DNA of 25,482 nucleotides from Welwitschia mirabilis (Eukaryota; Gnetophyta; Gnetopsida; Welwitschiales), in NCBI GenBank assembly GCA_051453625.1, contig JBOZIK010000001.1, forward strand, positions 269,918,452 through 269,943,933, given 5' to 3'. A program made the translations under genes and the position numbers. Under the pieces are notes generated by a model, which saw only the letters and a program-made list of their open reading frames with translations, was not told the origin of the DNA and did no database searches. Positions 1-8,645 of the stretch are shown here, in pieces; position 1 is the first letter of the stretch, and each line of letters starts with the position of its first letter.

Positions 1-65
1 CCAGATTATAAAGGGATCAACTAATCTATGATCTTAAGAACTAATAGTCTCAGACCAAGAGGAAA

Positions 66-275
66 GGGATCGACCGAATATTCATAGGGTTGATTAAATT
101 TAAGGAGCTAACAGTCAAGTCCTAGATTGAGAGGAGAGGGGTCGACCGGATTTTCATGGGATCGAGCGGACTTGAGAAGCTAACAGTCCATAGTTCTAGA
201 TTAAGAAACAAGGGGTTGACCTGTCCTAGGATGGGATCGACTGAGTTCTCATGGGGTTGACCATATTTTTGTGAG
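66..275 (+). repeat. ~74-bp tandem units with GGGGTCGACC motifs in LTR A
   Basis: Degenerate units begin at about 66 (gggatcgacc), 138 (ggggtcgacc) and 212 (ggggttgacc), a spacing of 72-74 bp. Each unit carries a second GTCGA-like core half-way along. The same organisation occurs in copies B and C, so it is a property of the LTR family, probably in the region upstream of the promoter (U3). Confidence 0.65.
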
Positions 276-383
276 GTAGATCAGATGGTGTAGAAAAGAA
301 ATAGTTGTAAACATTATGTATCTGTTACCTAGCCATTTTCTAGCCATTTAATTCATTTGTAATAAATCCTAGTAACCCTCCAT

Positions 384-391
384 TATAAATA
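384..391 (+). promoter_or_regulatory. TATA-like box in LTR A
   Basis: TATAAATA follows 'aaccctccat' and precedes 'actaggcaagag'. The same motif in the same context is in copy B at 7791-7798. The position downstream of the tandem units fits an LTR core promoter. Activity is inferred. Confidence 0.4.
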
Positions 392-956
392 ACTAGGCAA
401 GAGATGACCTAGAGATCTTTTGGCACTTTCCTAAATTAGAATATTCATTGTGAATCTGAAAGAAAAAGTGGTGTTTTTTATTAGCATATCATTGTATTGT
501 TTTATATCTAATTGAGGAAATCTATTCTTAGAAAAAGAACTTCACTCAGAATCAGATCTAAGGACTTCATCATTGTATTCTATTAGAGAAGAGCTATCAA
601 GGCTACATCGCATCACTTTTATTTGACTTCAAAGGTTAATACTTAGCCTGTAAAAGTCTGTTGTTAAAGGTTGAGACTTAGCCTATAAAAGTCCATTATT
701 AAAGTTAAAACTTAGCCTATAAAAGTCCACTTGTAAGGGTTATAGGTGAACCTAGCAAAACCTGTGAAGTAACAGAGATCCAAGATCAAGCTTGGGAGAA
801 GCTGATCATTAAGAGTGGAGTAGGGGAGTTCCCGAACTACTATAAATCCTATGTGCATCTAAATTGGTAGTTTATGTTTTAGTGTCTTTTGATTCTTTAC
901 ATTTAGTTTTTCATTTCTTATATGTCCATTCTTGATTTCTTTATTTTTATATGCAA

Positions 957-1056
957 NNNNNNNNNNNNNNNNNNNNNNNNNNNNNNNNNNNNNNNNNNNN
1001 NNNNNNNNNNNNNNNNNNNNNNNNNNNNNNNNNNNNNNNNNNNNNNNNNNNNNNNN
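957..1056. other. Assembly gap, 100 N
   Basis: Exactly 100 N, the conventional placeholder for a gap of unknown size. Comparison with copy B indicates that the last ~90 bases of LTR A belong here. Any primer-binding site for an element starting at A would also be hidden here. Confidence 0.95.
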
Positions 1057-1330
1057 AGTTTTAAAAAAAATTATTAACCACACATAAACACGTAGAGTGG
1101 TAAATAAAAAAATCACATAAGCATTAAGTAATTGTATTTAAGAAAAATAATAATAGTCAATAACTAATCATGTAAAGTGTGCCAACTATAGTAAATATGA
1201 TGATAGATAGAATATGTAATGTACTAACAAAAGTAAAAACAACAACAGATAATATCAAAGCATGGATTCTGTGCTAACTAGATTAAAAATAATAATAGAT
1301 AATGTGAGATGTATGCCAATAATCAAAAAG
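1057..1330. other. AT-rich sequence without identifiable feature
   Basis: Low-complexity AT-rich DNA with recurring 'aataatagat' and 'gtgtgccaa' phrases. No coding signal or RNA gene is seen. Confidence 0.5.
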
Positions 1331-3075
1331 TGATCATCAATAATGATGTCACTCATAGGGAGTTCAATTTATCTATCTCAAGATCATATCCTCTAGGCTT
1401 AAATAGGATGTCCAATCTAATTTGCCTATCTTCTTCCCATTTTTGGATAGCATAGAATAATAAGCTAAGAATTGAGAGCTAAGTCATTAGTATATCATAT
1501 GCCATTTTTACATCATCATTATCATCATCACTATCCCCAGTGATGGACATCTAAATGATATATAAAGAAACAGATGTGGGTAGAGGTGTGTGCCATTTTC
1601 TAGATGGCTATTAAGATGACTCAATGGGGCCTTGATAGGCTTGTATCCTCATATGTAAATATGTCTAAGGGGTAATTAAAGTGCTAAAGAATCTAGCAGT
1701 GGACATTTTGGTAAATAATAATGGTGGAGTAGGGGTAACAGAGGGAACATGAATGGATTTTATAAGAGATGGTGGTGGAGATGGAATGTGAGGTGGTAAT
1801 GATGATTATGTGAGACAGCAGATGAGCAGATTATGTTATGATCCAGAAAAGATGAAATGTCACTAGAACTTGGTGCTTCTCCTATGCCTGTTCTTGTATA
1901 AGAGCCTAGTGTTCCTACTGTGCTTGTGAATTATTTCCTATAGAATCTTATAAATCTGTATCTACTACTTAATCTAAGTCATATCCTATATCATATAGAG
2001 CTAAAGGATCATCTGTCTCTGATTCCTCCTCAGAATCTATCCAAGTGGGAGTCCCCATGGCTTCCTAATACCTGAAGATGCTTCTCATTCACTTGGTATA
2101 GATCTATGCTTCTTTTCCCTTAACAAATTATGTCTAATCCTAGCACTTTTTAACCCTTTTTAAAATATGATGAAATGTGATATGTTCTGGAGTAGGATCA
2201 TTGAAACTATGATTTAGCTAATCTTCTACTTGTATCTTTACCAAGTGGCATTGATACTCATCATTTATTACTAAATTCAGAAAGTTACTTCTTTGGATGA
2301 ATGAGATTCACTTGTGATCTTAAAATACTAGCACTCCTTATAATCAAACTGATCAAACAAGGCTAACCCAGATTCTAATCCTTCTAAAATAGTGTAATAA
2401 TATTCATTCATAAAATGAATATTAAATTAATCTTTAATTCCATAAGAAGATAATAAATAATAAATGTCTACATGGGCTGCAAGAGCTTTAACTATTACTC
2501 CAAGTACTAATTTTATATAATAGGATCAAACTTAAAATGGATGCATTTGAAACCATATCCTTATGCTCTATGTTCTCCTAAAAGTTCATTCTAGAATGTT
2601 CAAACAATACATTACTCATTGATCACCATGAAACATTAATAAAAGGGAAAGTAAAAATGTTTTTAAAATAACGGATATATAACTATGAGAGCTCTGAATC
2701 ATAAATACTAAGCACAAAATTCATAAAACTAGGTATAAGATATAAATAAGTACCTCACACTTATTTCTAAAATGTTCCAGTGTTGTCATTAATCATATGA
2801 ATATTTACATAGAATTCTCTCATAATGGGATCTAGAATATCCTAATCTAACTAAATTACCATGTCCCATTCAATATAAGAAAAATATGCACATAACAAAT
2901 CTTTTCTTTGCTTCTAAAATTTAACCATTTACTCTGCTATGATTGAATTTGTTATCCAAGTTTTGAATCATTTGGCTATAGACTCATGGTATAATTGAGG
3001 CTTATATTATGATCCATGTATCTTTGTAGCTAGTTCTTTTTCTTTGGAGGTACTAGAGGGCTTTATCCTCATCAT
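1331..3075 (-). pseudogene. Degenerate minus-strand coding remnants, plant 'transposon protein'-like
   Basis: Read on the minus strand from about 3075 down, frames interrupted by stops give lysine/arginine-rich sequence, then a stretch with 'ILDPIMREFYVNIHM' (about 2790-2840) and 'YLYLIPSFMNFVLS' (about 2710-2750). This resembles the 'lvreFYaN ... vkG ... lgip' pattern of plant proteins annotated as putative plant transposon proteins (PF20167-like). Further along, about 2010-2070 encodes an acidic run (TWIDSEEESETDD), about 1700-1790 is proline/threonine-rich, and about 1500-1545 starts with MSITGDSDDDNDD. Several stops could be R or W codons hit by C-to-T or G-to-A change. The pieces may not all be one gene. 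Family membership is a judgement from remembered patterns, and the middle section (2110-2600) is unrecognised. Confidence 0.33.
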
Positions 3076-3197
3076 TTTTTTAAAGAATATATGGAAAAAC
3101 TAAACTAAAATCAATTAAGATGCATAGGAATCAATGAAAATGAGCATTTATTAAGGGGAGGATGGAAAATGAGAGATGATAACCCATTTTCTGATTT

Positions 3198-3391
3198 AAA
3201 AGGATTAAAATCCTAATTATTTTAATTACATTTTTATTTTTACAATAGCTCTAGAAAGACATATAACTACTAAAAGACATCTAAAATGATAATAGTATAT
3301 GTCTATTGAAAAGGATTAGAATCCTACTTTTTTTATCGCATTTTTATTTTTATAATAGTTCTTGAAAGATGTCTAACTACTAAAAGACATA
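3198..3391 (+). repeat. Two ~84-bp direct repeats upstream of the LINE ORFs
   Basis: 3198-3282 and 3309-3391 align: both start aaaaggatt(a/g)aaatcc, contain 'catttttatttttacaata'-like sequence and end 'ctactaaaagacat'. The spacing is 111 bp. Further 'agacatcta'/'tagatgtct' phrases continue to about 3560. Their place just before ORF1 suggests the LINE 5' untranslated region, which is often internally repeated. That role is inferred. Confidence 0.6.
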
Positions 3392-3649
3392 TTCTATTAA
3401 AAACTTTATAAGTCATTCTTTGTACTATAAAGGCATCTATTTTGAAACATTAAAAACCATACATGATCCTTAAAGGCATCTAAAATTTAAAGACATCTAC
3501 TTGCTAGATGTCTACAAACTAGATATATCTCCTTAATAGATGTTTATAAAACTAATGACATCTTTCTTGAAAGAACAAGAAACTTCAAAATTTTCTACAA
3601 CTAATATTATCAATAAGACTATAACTTGAGGGTCTTGAGATGGAAAAAT

Positions 3650-4520
3650 TCATTAATAGAATTTCTGTATGGATTTAAACCCCATGTTCCGAGGGTTCAA
3701 ACTTATGTTAGAAATCAATGGGGAAATGAATATGTGGTTATAGTCTCTTAAATTTAAAAAGGATTCTTCATATTTAAATTTCAATCATATAATGTAATGT
3801 TGAATGTCATGGAGAAGGGGCCTTAATCCTTTAACAATAAAACTTTGAACTTGAAACCATAGAAACCTTCAGTGGTTCTTGAAATTGATAAGATTCCTAA
3901 GTTTTCAATATGGGTGAAACTCCCCTGTATTAACCTACATCTTTGGTTTGTGAATATTTTGTCTAAAATTACTAGTATAATTGGTAAACCTATCTATGTT
4001 GATGACATAACTATTAGCTAAGGTAGATTAAACTATGCTAGATTTTGAGTTGATATTTCTCTTAAATATGGACTTCTTTCAATCATAACTTTAAAGGGTC
4101 ATAATGAAGTACTATTAAAATAAAAATTTAAATATAAATAGATACCTTTTAACTGCACTCATTATGTTTATTTTAGTCACAAAGCTAAGTAATGCAAAAA
4201 GAAGTCAAATCCCACTTTGAAATCTATACTAACTATTGGTAATAAGTAGTTTAAAAATCAAGGAGCTAAGGTGAATATTCCTGTCAATCATAGGCATGTT
4301 GAATAGGATGGTGAAAAGAATTCTTCCTATCCATCAGGGGGTAAGAAATCTAATTAACTAGATTTAGATATAATGTATCCTAAAGTGGACACCAATACAA
4401 GCATAGAAGTGGAGAGAACTAAATACTAAGAATGCAAGCCACAAAGACCAAGGTTTCACTAATGATTAGGTACAGAATGTGAAGAATGTTACTGATCATC
4501 ATGTTTCTAGTTTAGATAAT
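3650..4520 (+). pseudogene. LINE ORF1 pseudogene (DUF4283 + CCHC zinc knuckle)
   Basis: ORF1 of plant LINEs encodes a nucleic-acid-binding protein that packages element RNA. One frame (TTT at 3662) gives, in order, 'FLYGFKPHVPRVQTYV', 'KGFFIFKFQSYNVM', 'VMEKGP*SFNNKTLNLKP*K' and 'IDKIPKFSIWVKLPCI', matching the DUF4283 pattern in which the two stops stand at conserved Trp (3824-3826 TAA, 3860-3862 TAG). 'IGKPIYVDDITIS' follows, then a knuckle at 4154-4195 with exact C-X2-C-X4-H-X4-C spacing; the second Cys is Tyr (TAT, 4163-4165) and a TAA lies before the last Cys. The C-terminal part is lysine-rich and poorly defined, so the end is approximate. Confidence 0.75.
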
Positions 4521-4680
4521 AATTATTTTTTAGTGTCTTGAGTAGTGATAATATTTTAGGTGAAACTAGTTCTTTAAATCATTAGAAATCAGTTGGGTAG
4601 AAAAACAAGAATGCTCACTCAAATTAGAAAAAGCTAAGAACTGGTAGGAGAAAAGGGTTTGAGGAAACCAACAACCTTGG

Positions 4681-7149
4681 ATGATGAATATTGCAAGATA
4701 GAATATAAGGGGCCTAAATAATCCTAGAAAATAGCAAGAAATTAAACTTTCAATTTCTAAGATGATATTATGTGTCTTAGCTATGGTAGAGACAAAAGTT
4801 CAGATGACTAGAGTGGATACGATTAAAAGGAATTATCTTTCTAATTCCTCATGGAGATACACTCATAACTTCACTCCATCTTCTAATGGTAGTATCTTAC
4901 TTCTATGGAATTCAACTATGTTAAATATTATAGTGGTATTTTGTTCTTTAAAAATTATTTATTATAAGATGAAATAGAAGGAAAAAAAATTTTGGATGTT
5001 TTTTATATATGGTTTTAACACTATAAAAGAAAGATGACTTTATGGAATGGTCACATTGCTCAGTTTTTTCAATTGCTTTGAGTCTTTCTATGATATGATA
5101 ATTGCATTGCTGATCCTGTACAAAAAATTAATGGTACTCTTGTGGATACTATACATGTAGAGGAGCTCTAGAATTTATTTCATAATACTCATTTAATTGA
5201 TCTTAAAAGTGTAGGATGTTTCTATACATGGTCTGATAAACATCAAAGGGAGGGAAGAATTCTATGCAAATTGGATAGATCTATGGTTAATGATAAGTGA
5301 CTTGATTATTTTCCCCATTCATATGTTGATTTACTTACTCTAGGACTATTTGATAACTCTCTAGCTTTCTTAAAATGTAATAAAGGCTTCAAGTTTAATC
5401 CACTATTCAAATTTTGTAATTTTTAGTATGAGGATGATGAGTATATCAAAGTCATTCAGGCAGAGTAGAATTCTTATCCTTTTTACAATAATTTGATTAA
5501 TATCTAGAGGAAATATAAACACATTAAATAGGGGCTCAAGGCTAATTTCATTCATATTATAAAAGGCATAAGAAAGAGGGTGTAGGATGCAAAGACTAAT
5601 CTTATAGTCTAATGATACTATTCTAATTAAGAAAGAGAGTAATCTTATTTTACATTATAAGAAGCTGATTATACATGAATTCCTTTTTAATAAATAAAAA
5701 TATAAGATCATATGAGCATAGGAGGGTGACTTGAACTCTACTCATTTTCATGCTTTCCTTAAGCAAAGGAGACACAATTCTACCATTGGATTCATACAAG
5801 ATGCTAATGGATAGGTACTTGATCAAGCTAATGCAAAATAGTAGGAACTTATTTTTTTCTTTTAGATGTCATTAGAAAATGAGGTGGATACAACTAAAAT
5901 GGATCATATAATTTTGAATGCTAGCCCTTAAGTGAGTGAGGAGTAGTACATAGAGCTATGCATACCTGTCACTACTGATGAAATTAGAAAGGCATTTTTC
6001 ATGATTAGTAATACCAAAGATCCTAGACCTGATGGATTGTCTATCAAGTTTTTTAAGTCTTCATGGAATATCATTAGAGAGGATATTGTCAAGGTGATAA
6101 AGTAATTCTTCATTAATGATAACATGCCAAAGGGTGTTAAATCCATAGCTATTTCATTGATTCCTAAAGTTTCTTGTCCTAATGTGGCATTAGACTTCAG
6201 GCTAATAGCTTGTTATAATGTGACTTACAAAGCTATTATAAATATTATTACTTAGAGACTTAATAGTATCATTACTTCAATTATGGAAGATTATCAAGGT
6301 GCATTCATGGCTCAAACGAGTATTCTTCATAACATTTTACTGGATTAAGAATGTATATAGCATTATGGAAGGAAACATGTAAGCCCAAGGTATGCACTCA
6401 AGGTGGATTTAACTATGATTCATTATCATTGCATTTTCTCAAGAAATTATTGATTGGTTTGGGATTTTCTTACAAAATGATCAACTATATTTTGGCTTAT
6501 TTTACCACTCCTTACTATTCAATTATAGTGAATGAAGAATTTATAAGATATTTTCTAGGGAAAAGGGAACTTAGGAAAGGAGATCTAATGTCTTATTACC
6601 TCTTTACCTATTTGTCCAGATGTCTTAAAAAAATGCCCGAGGATTCCCAATTTCATTACCATTCAAAGTATCACAAGCTACATATCACACATTTGTGCTA
6701 TGTAGAAGATTTATTCCTATTCTTGTAAAGGAGATGATAATTCCATAGGATGTTTAAAGTAAACTTTGAAATATTTTTTAAATGTTTTTGGTCTTGAGAC
6801 AAATTTAAATAAGAATCAGGATTTCTTTAGAGGTATCTCACATGGATAAAAGGAAAGATATCTCCATGTTCTAGGTTTTAGTAAAGATGTTCTTCCAATT
6901 AGATATCTTAGGGTGCCTCTCAACTTCAAGAGTCTTTTCATTTCTGATTGTTTATTTAAAATTCTGAGGATAATAAAGAGAATAAGTTCCTAGACTATAA
7001 AGTTTCTTTCATATATAGGAAAATTTATCTTAGTTAAAGATATACTTTAAAGTCTAAGTTCTTTTTTGTATAGGGTGTTTCTACTATCAAGAAGGTCCTC
7101 TCTGAGATTAATTTATTATGTAGAAGATTTCTTTAGATAGGACCTTATG
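4681..7149 (+). pseudogene. LINE ORF2 pseudogene (AP-like endonuclease + reverse transcriptase)
   Basis: ORF2 nicks target DNA and reverse-transcribes the element RNA. ATG at 4681 opens 'MMNIAR*NIRGLNNPRK', the endonuclease N-terminus with Trp changed to TAG (4699-4701), then 'VLAMVETKV'. A frame change before 5097 leads to 'NCIADPVQKING', 'VGCFYTWSDKHQREGRI' and 'LDRSMVNDK'. The C-terminal SDHSP-type motif reads FDNSL (5349-5363), so the catalytic His is Asn. After another frame change come 'KAFFMISNTKDPRPDGLS', 'SIAISLIPKV', 'DYQGAFMAQ' and 'HVSPRYALKVDL', then a small deletion at RT motif A, then 'YYSIIVNEEF' and 'HITHLCYVEDLFLF'. The YADD/FADD core is YVED (6699-6710). 'RVPLNFKSLFISD' and 'KFLSYIGKFILVKD' follow. 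The homology ends at about 7140. Confidence 0.85.
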
Positions 7150-7304
7150 TATTAGATTATATATGCCAATTGATGTCAAACTAATTCTTATAGTGTAGTG
7201 CAAATTATTACATATTATGTGCAAATGAGATGGAGTTTAGCACGTGAAATATTTAGACCAAAATACACTAAAGAAACTGCCTAGTTATGTTTACCTCTAA
7301 TGGG

Positions 7305-7670
7305 GGTCGACAAAATTCTAAAGGGGTTAATCACACCTAAAGAAGTTGCAAAGAAATGAACTAATCCCTAAGGGATCAACTAGATTATAAAGGGATCAAC
7401 TGACCTATGATATCAAGAACCAATAGTCCCAGATTAAAAGGCAAGGGGTCAACTGGATATTCATGGGATCAATCATATTTAAGGAGCTAATAATTAAGTC
7501 CCAAACTGAGAGGAGAGCAATCAACTAGATTTTCATGGGATCGATGAGACCTGAGAAGCTGATAGTCCATAGTTTCAGACTGAGAGATAAGAGATCAACC
7601 AGACCCAGGATGGGGTCAACCAAGTTCTTATGGGGTTGATTGGATTTTTATCAAGTCGACCAGATAGTGC
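7305..7670 (+). repeat. GTCGAC-core tandem units in LTR B
   Basis: These are degenerate versions of the ~74-bp units of copy A. Intact or near-intact cores include 'gggggtcgac' near 7310, 'ggggtcaact' near 7446 and 'caagtcgacc' near 7654. Most cores have decayed to gtcaac, atcaac or gttgat, which are C-to-T or G-to-A changes relative to GTCGAC. Confidence 0.55.
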
Positions 7671-7790
7671 GAAAAATAAAAAGTTATAAACATTATATAT
7701 CCATTACCTAGCTCTTACCTTGCCATTTTCTAGCTGTTTATAGCTGTTAGAGATGCAATTCATTTATAATAAACCCTAGTAATCCTCCAT

Positions 7791-7798
7791 TATAAATA
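7791..7798 (+). promoter_or_regulatory. TATA-like box in LTR B
   Basis: TATAAATA in the context 'cctccattataaatagctagg', matching the LTR A copy. A core promoter role is inferred from position and conservation between the two LTRs. Confidence 0.4.
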
Positions 7799-8517
7799 GC
7801 TAGGAAGAGATCACCTAGAGATATTTTTTGGCATGTTTTTAAATTGATATATTCATTGTGGATCTAAAAGATCAAGTGGTATTTTTCATTAGCACATCAT
7901 TGTATAGATTTATATCTGATTAAGGAGATCTATTTTTGGTAAAAGAACTTTACTAAGAATTAGATCTAAGGACTTCATCATTGTATTCTATTAGAGAAGA
8001 GCTTCATTCATTATACTGATATTGAACATGTGATATCAGAGCTACCAAGGCTACATTGCATCACTTCTAGTTGATTTTAAAGGTTGAGACTTAGCCTACA
8101 AAAGTCCATTGTTAAGGTTGAGACTTAACCTATAAAAGTCTGCTTCTAAGAATTACAGGTGAACCTGGCAAAACCTATGGAGTAACAAAGATTTGAGATC
8201 AAGCTTGGGAGAAGCTGATTATCAAGAGTGAAGTAGGGGAGTTCCCGAATAACTATAAATCCTACGTGCATCTAAATTGGTAGTGTATGTTTTAATGTTT
8301 TTTGATTTATTACCTTCAGTTTTGCATTTTCTTATATGTTAATTATTGATTTCTTTATTTTTATATGCAAGTGGTGATTAGATTACCTAAATGTGTTTTT
8401 TATTCTAAGTTTTTGAAAGAACCCATTCAATCCCCCCTCCCAGAGTTCTCGATCCTATCATTATTATCATTATTATTATGATATTGAAATGTCAAGTGGC
8501 TTAGCAAGGGTTATAAA

Positions 8518-8612
8518 ATTTCCACCACTTTCACATCTCCCACCAATTCCACCCATCACTTCCATCACTTTCACATACCACTTCCTCCACTGCTACCACT
8601 TCCTTATGGTAT
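8518..8612 (+). repeat. CCACTTTCAC/CCACTTCCA-type low-complexity repeat in 5' LTR
   Basis: Imperfect iterations of cca(c/t)cac(t)tcca lie between the LTR start and the TATA box. The 3' LTR has the matching block at about 15211-15296, with different unit numbers. It lies about 30 bp upstream of the promoter. Confidence 0.55.
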
Positions 8613-8637
8613 TTTTTCATCATCCTATACTTTCTAT

Positions 8638-8645
8638 TATAAATA
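8638..8645 (+). promoter_or_regulatory. TATA box, 5' LTR of the LARD-like element
   Basis: TATAAATA followed by 'ggattcttatcttctcatat'. The corresponding site in the 3' LTR is 15326-15333 and the surroundings are conserved. This is the most promoter-like motif in the LTR. Confidence 0.5.

Larger units (their letters stand above)
1..956 (+). mobile_element. LTR copy A (Copia/Sirevirus-like family), partial
   Basis: This segment is co-linear with 7380-8370, with base 1 matching about 7380. It shares the GTCGAC-rich tandem units, a TATA-like box at 384-391, the repeated 'acttagcctataaaagtc' units and the 'gatcaagcttgggagaagc' block. Its first ~230 bases lie left of the window. The last ~90 bases, present in copy B at 8371-8460, would fall in the following gap. 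It lacks 40 bases found in copy B at 8004-8043; in B that block is bordered by AGAGCT repeats. It differs from B at many positions, so it is an old copy. Whether A and B are the two LTRs of one insertion is not shown. The family assignment comes from the polypurine tract and ORF next to the related copy C. Confidence 0.75.
3100..7149 (+). mobile_element. Plant L1-clade LINE, 3'-truncated and heavily mutated
   Basis: The order 5' repeats, ORF1 with DUF4283-like and zinc-knuckle sequence, then ORF2 with endonuclease and reverse transcriptase is the standard layout of plant L1-type LINEs. The left boundary is uncertain; the ORF1 homology starts at about 3660. The right side stops inside ORF2, at the start of LTR B (7150), with no ORF2 3' part, 3' UTR or poly(A). 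Every domain has stops and frame changes, so the copy is dead. Confidence 0.8.
7150..8460 (+). mobile_element. LTR copy B (same family as A and C), full length
   Basis: The ends were set by comparison with copy C. It starts TATTAGATTAT, probably from TGTTAG, and ends gatcctatca, giving imperfect inverted ends (TATTAG against TGATAG). It contains the GTCGAC-rich units at about 7305-7670, a TATA box at 7791-7798, paired 'ggttgagacttagcc' units at about 8080-8150 and a C-rich stretch 'caatcccccctcccag' near the end. The left flank is LINE sequence without a polypurine tract and the right flank is Gypsy LTR without a primer-binding site. It therefore behaves as a solo LTR or a recombined end. Flanking 5-mers are ttatg (7145-7149) and ttatt (8461-8465), a near match that could be a decayed target duplication. 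Confidence 0.75.

Noticed and set aside
66-275. CRISPR-like array from regularly spaced repeats
   Set aside because: The units are contiguous degenerate tandem copies without constant repeats and unique spacers, inside a plant LTR.
8031-8043. Primer-binding-site-like 'tgatatcagagct' inside LTR B, as a possible real LTR end near 8030
   Set aside because: Copies A, B and C all stay homologous past this point to gatcctatca, and C lies directly after a polypurine tract, so the LTR continues to 8460. Copy C also lacks the 'cagagc' part.
8461-8482. (ATT)n stretch as an independent microsatellite locus
   Set aside because: The same run is at 15148-15169 in the 3' LTR, so it is part of the LTR sequence.
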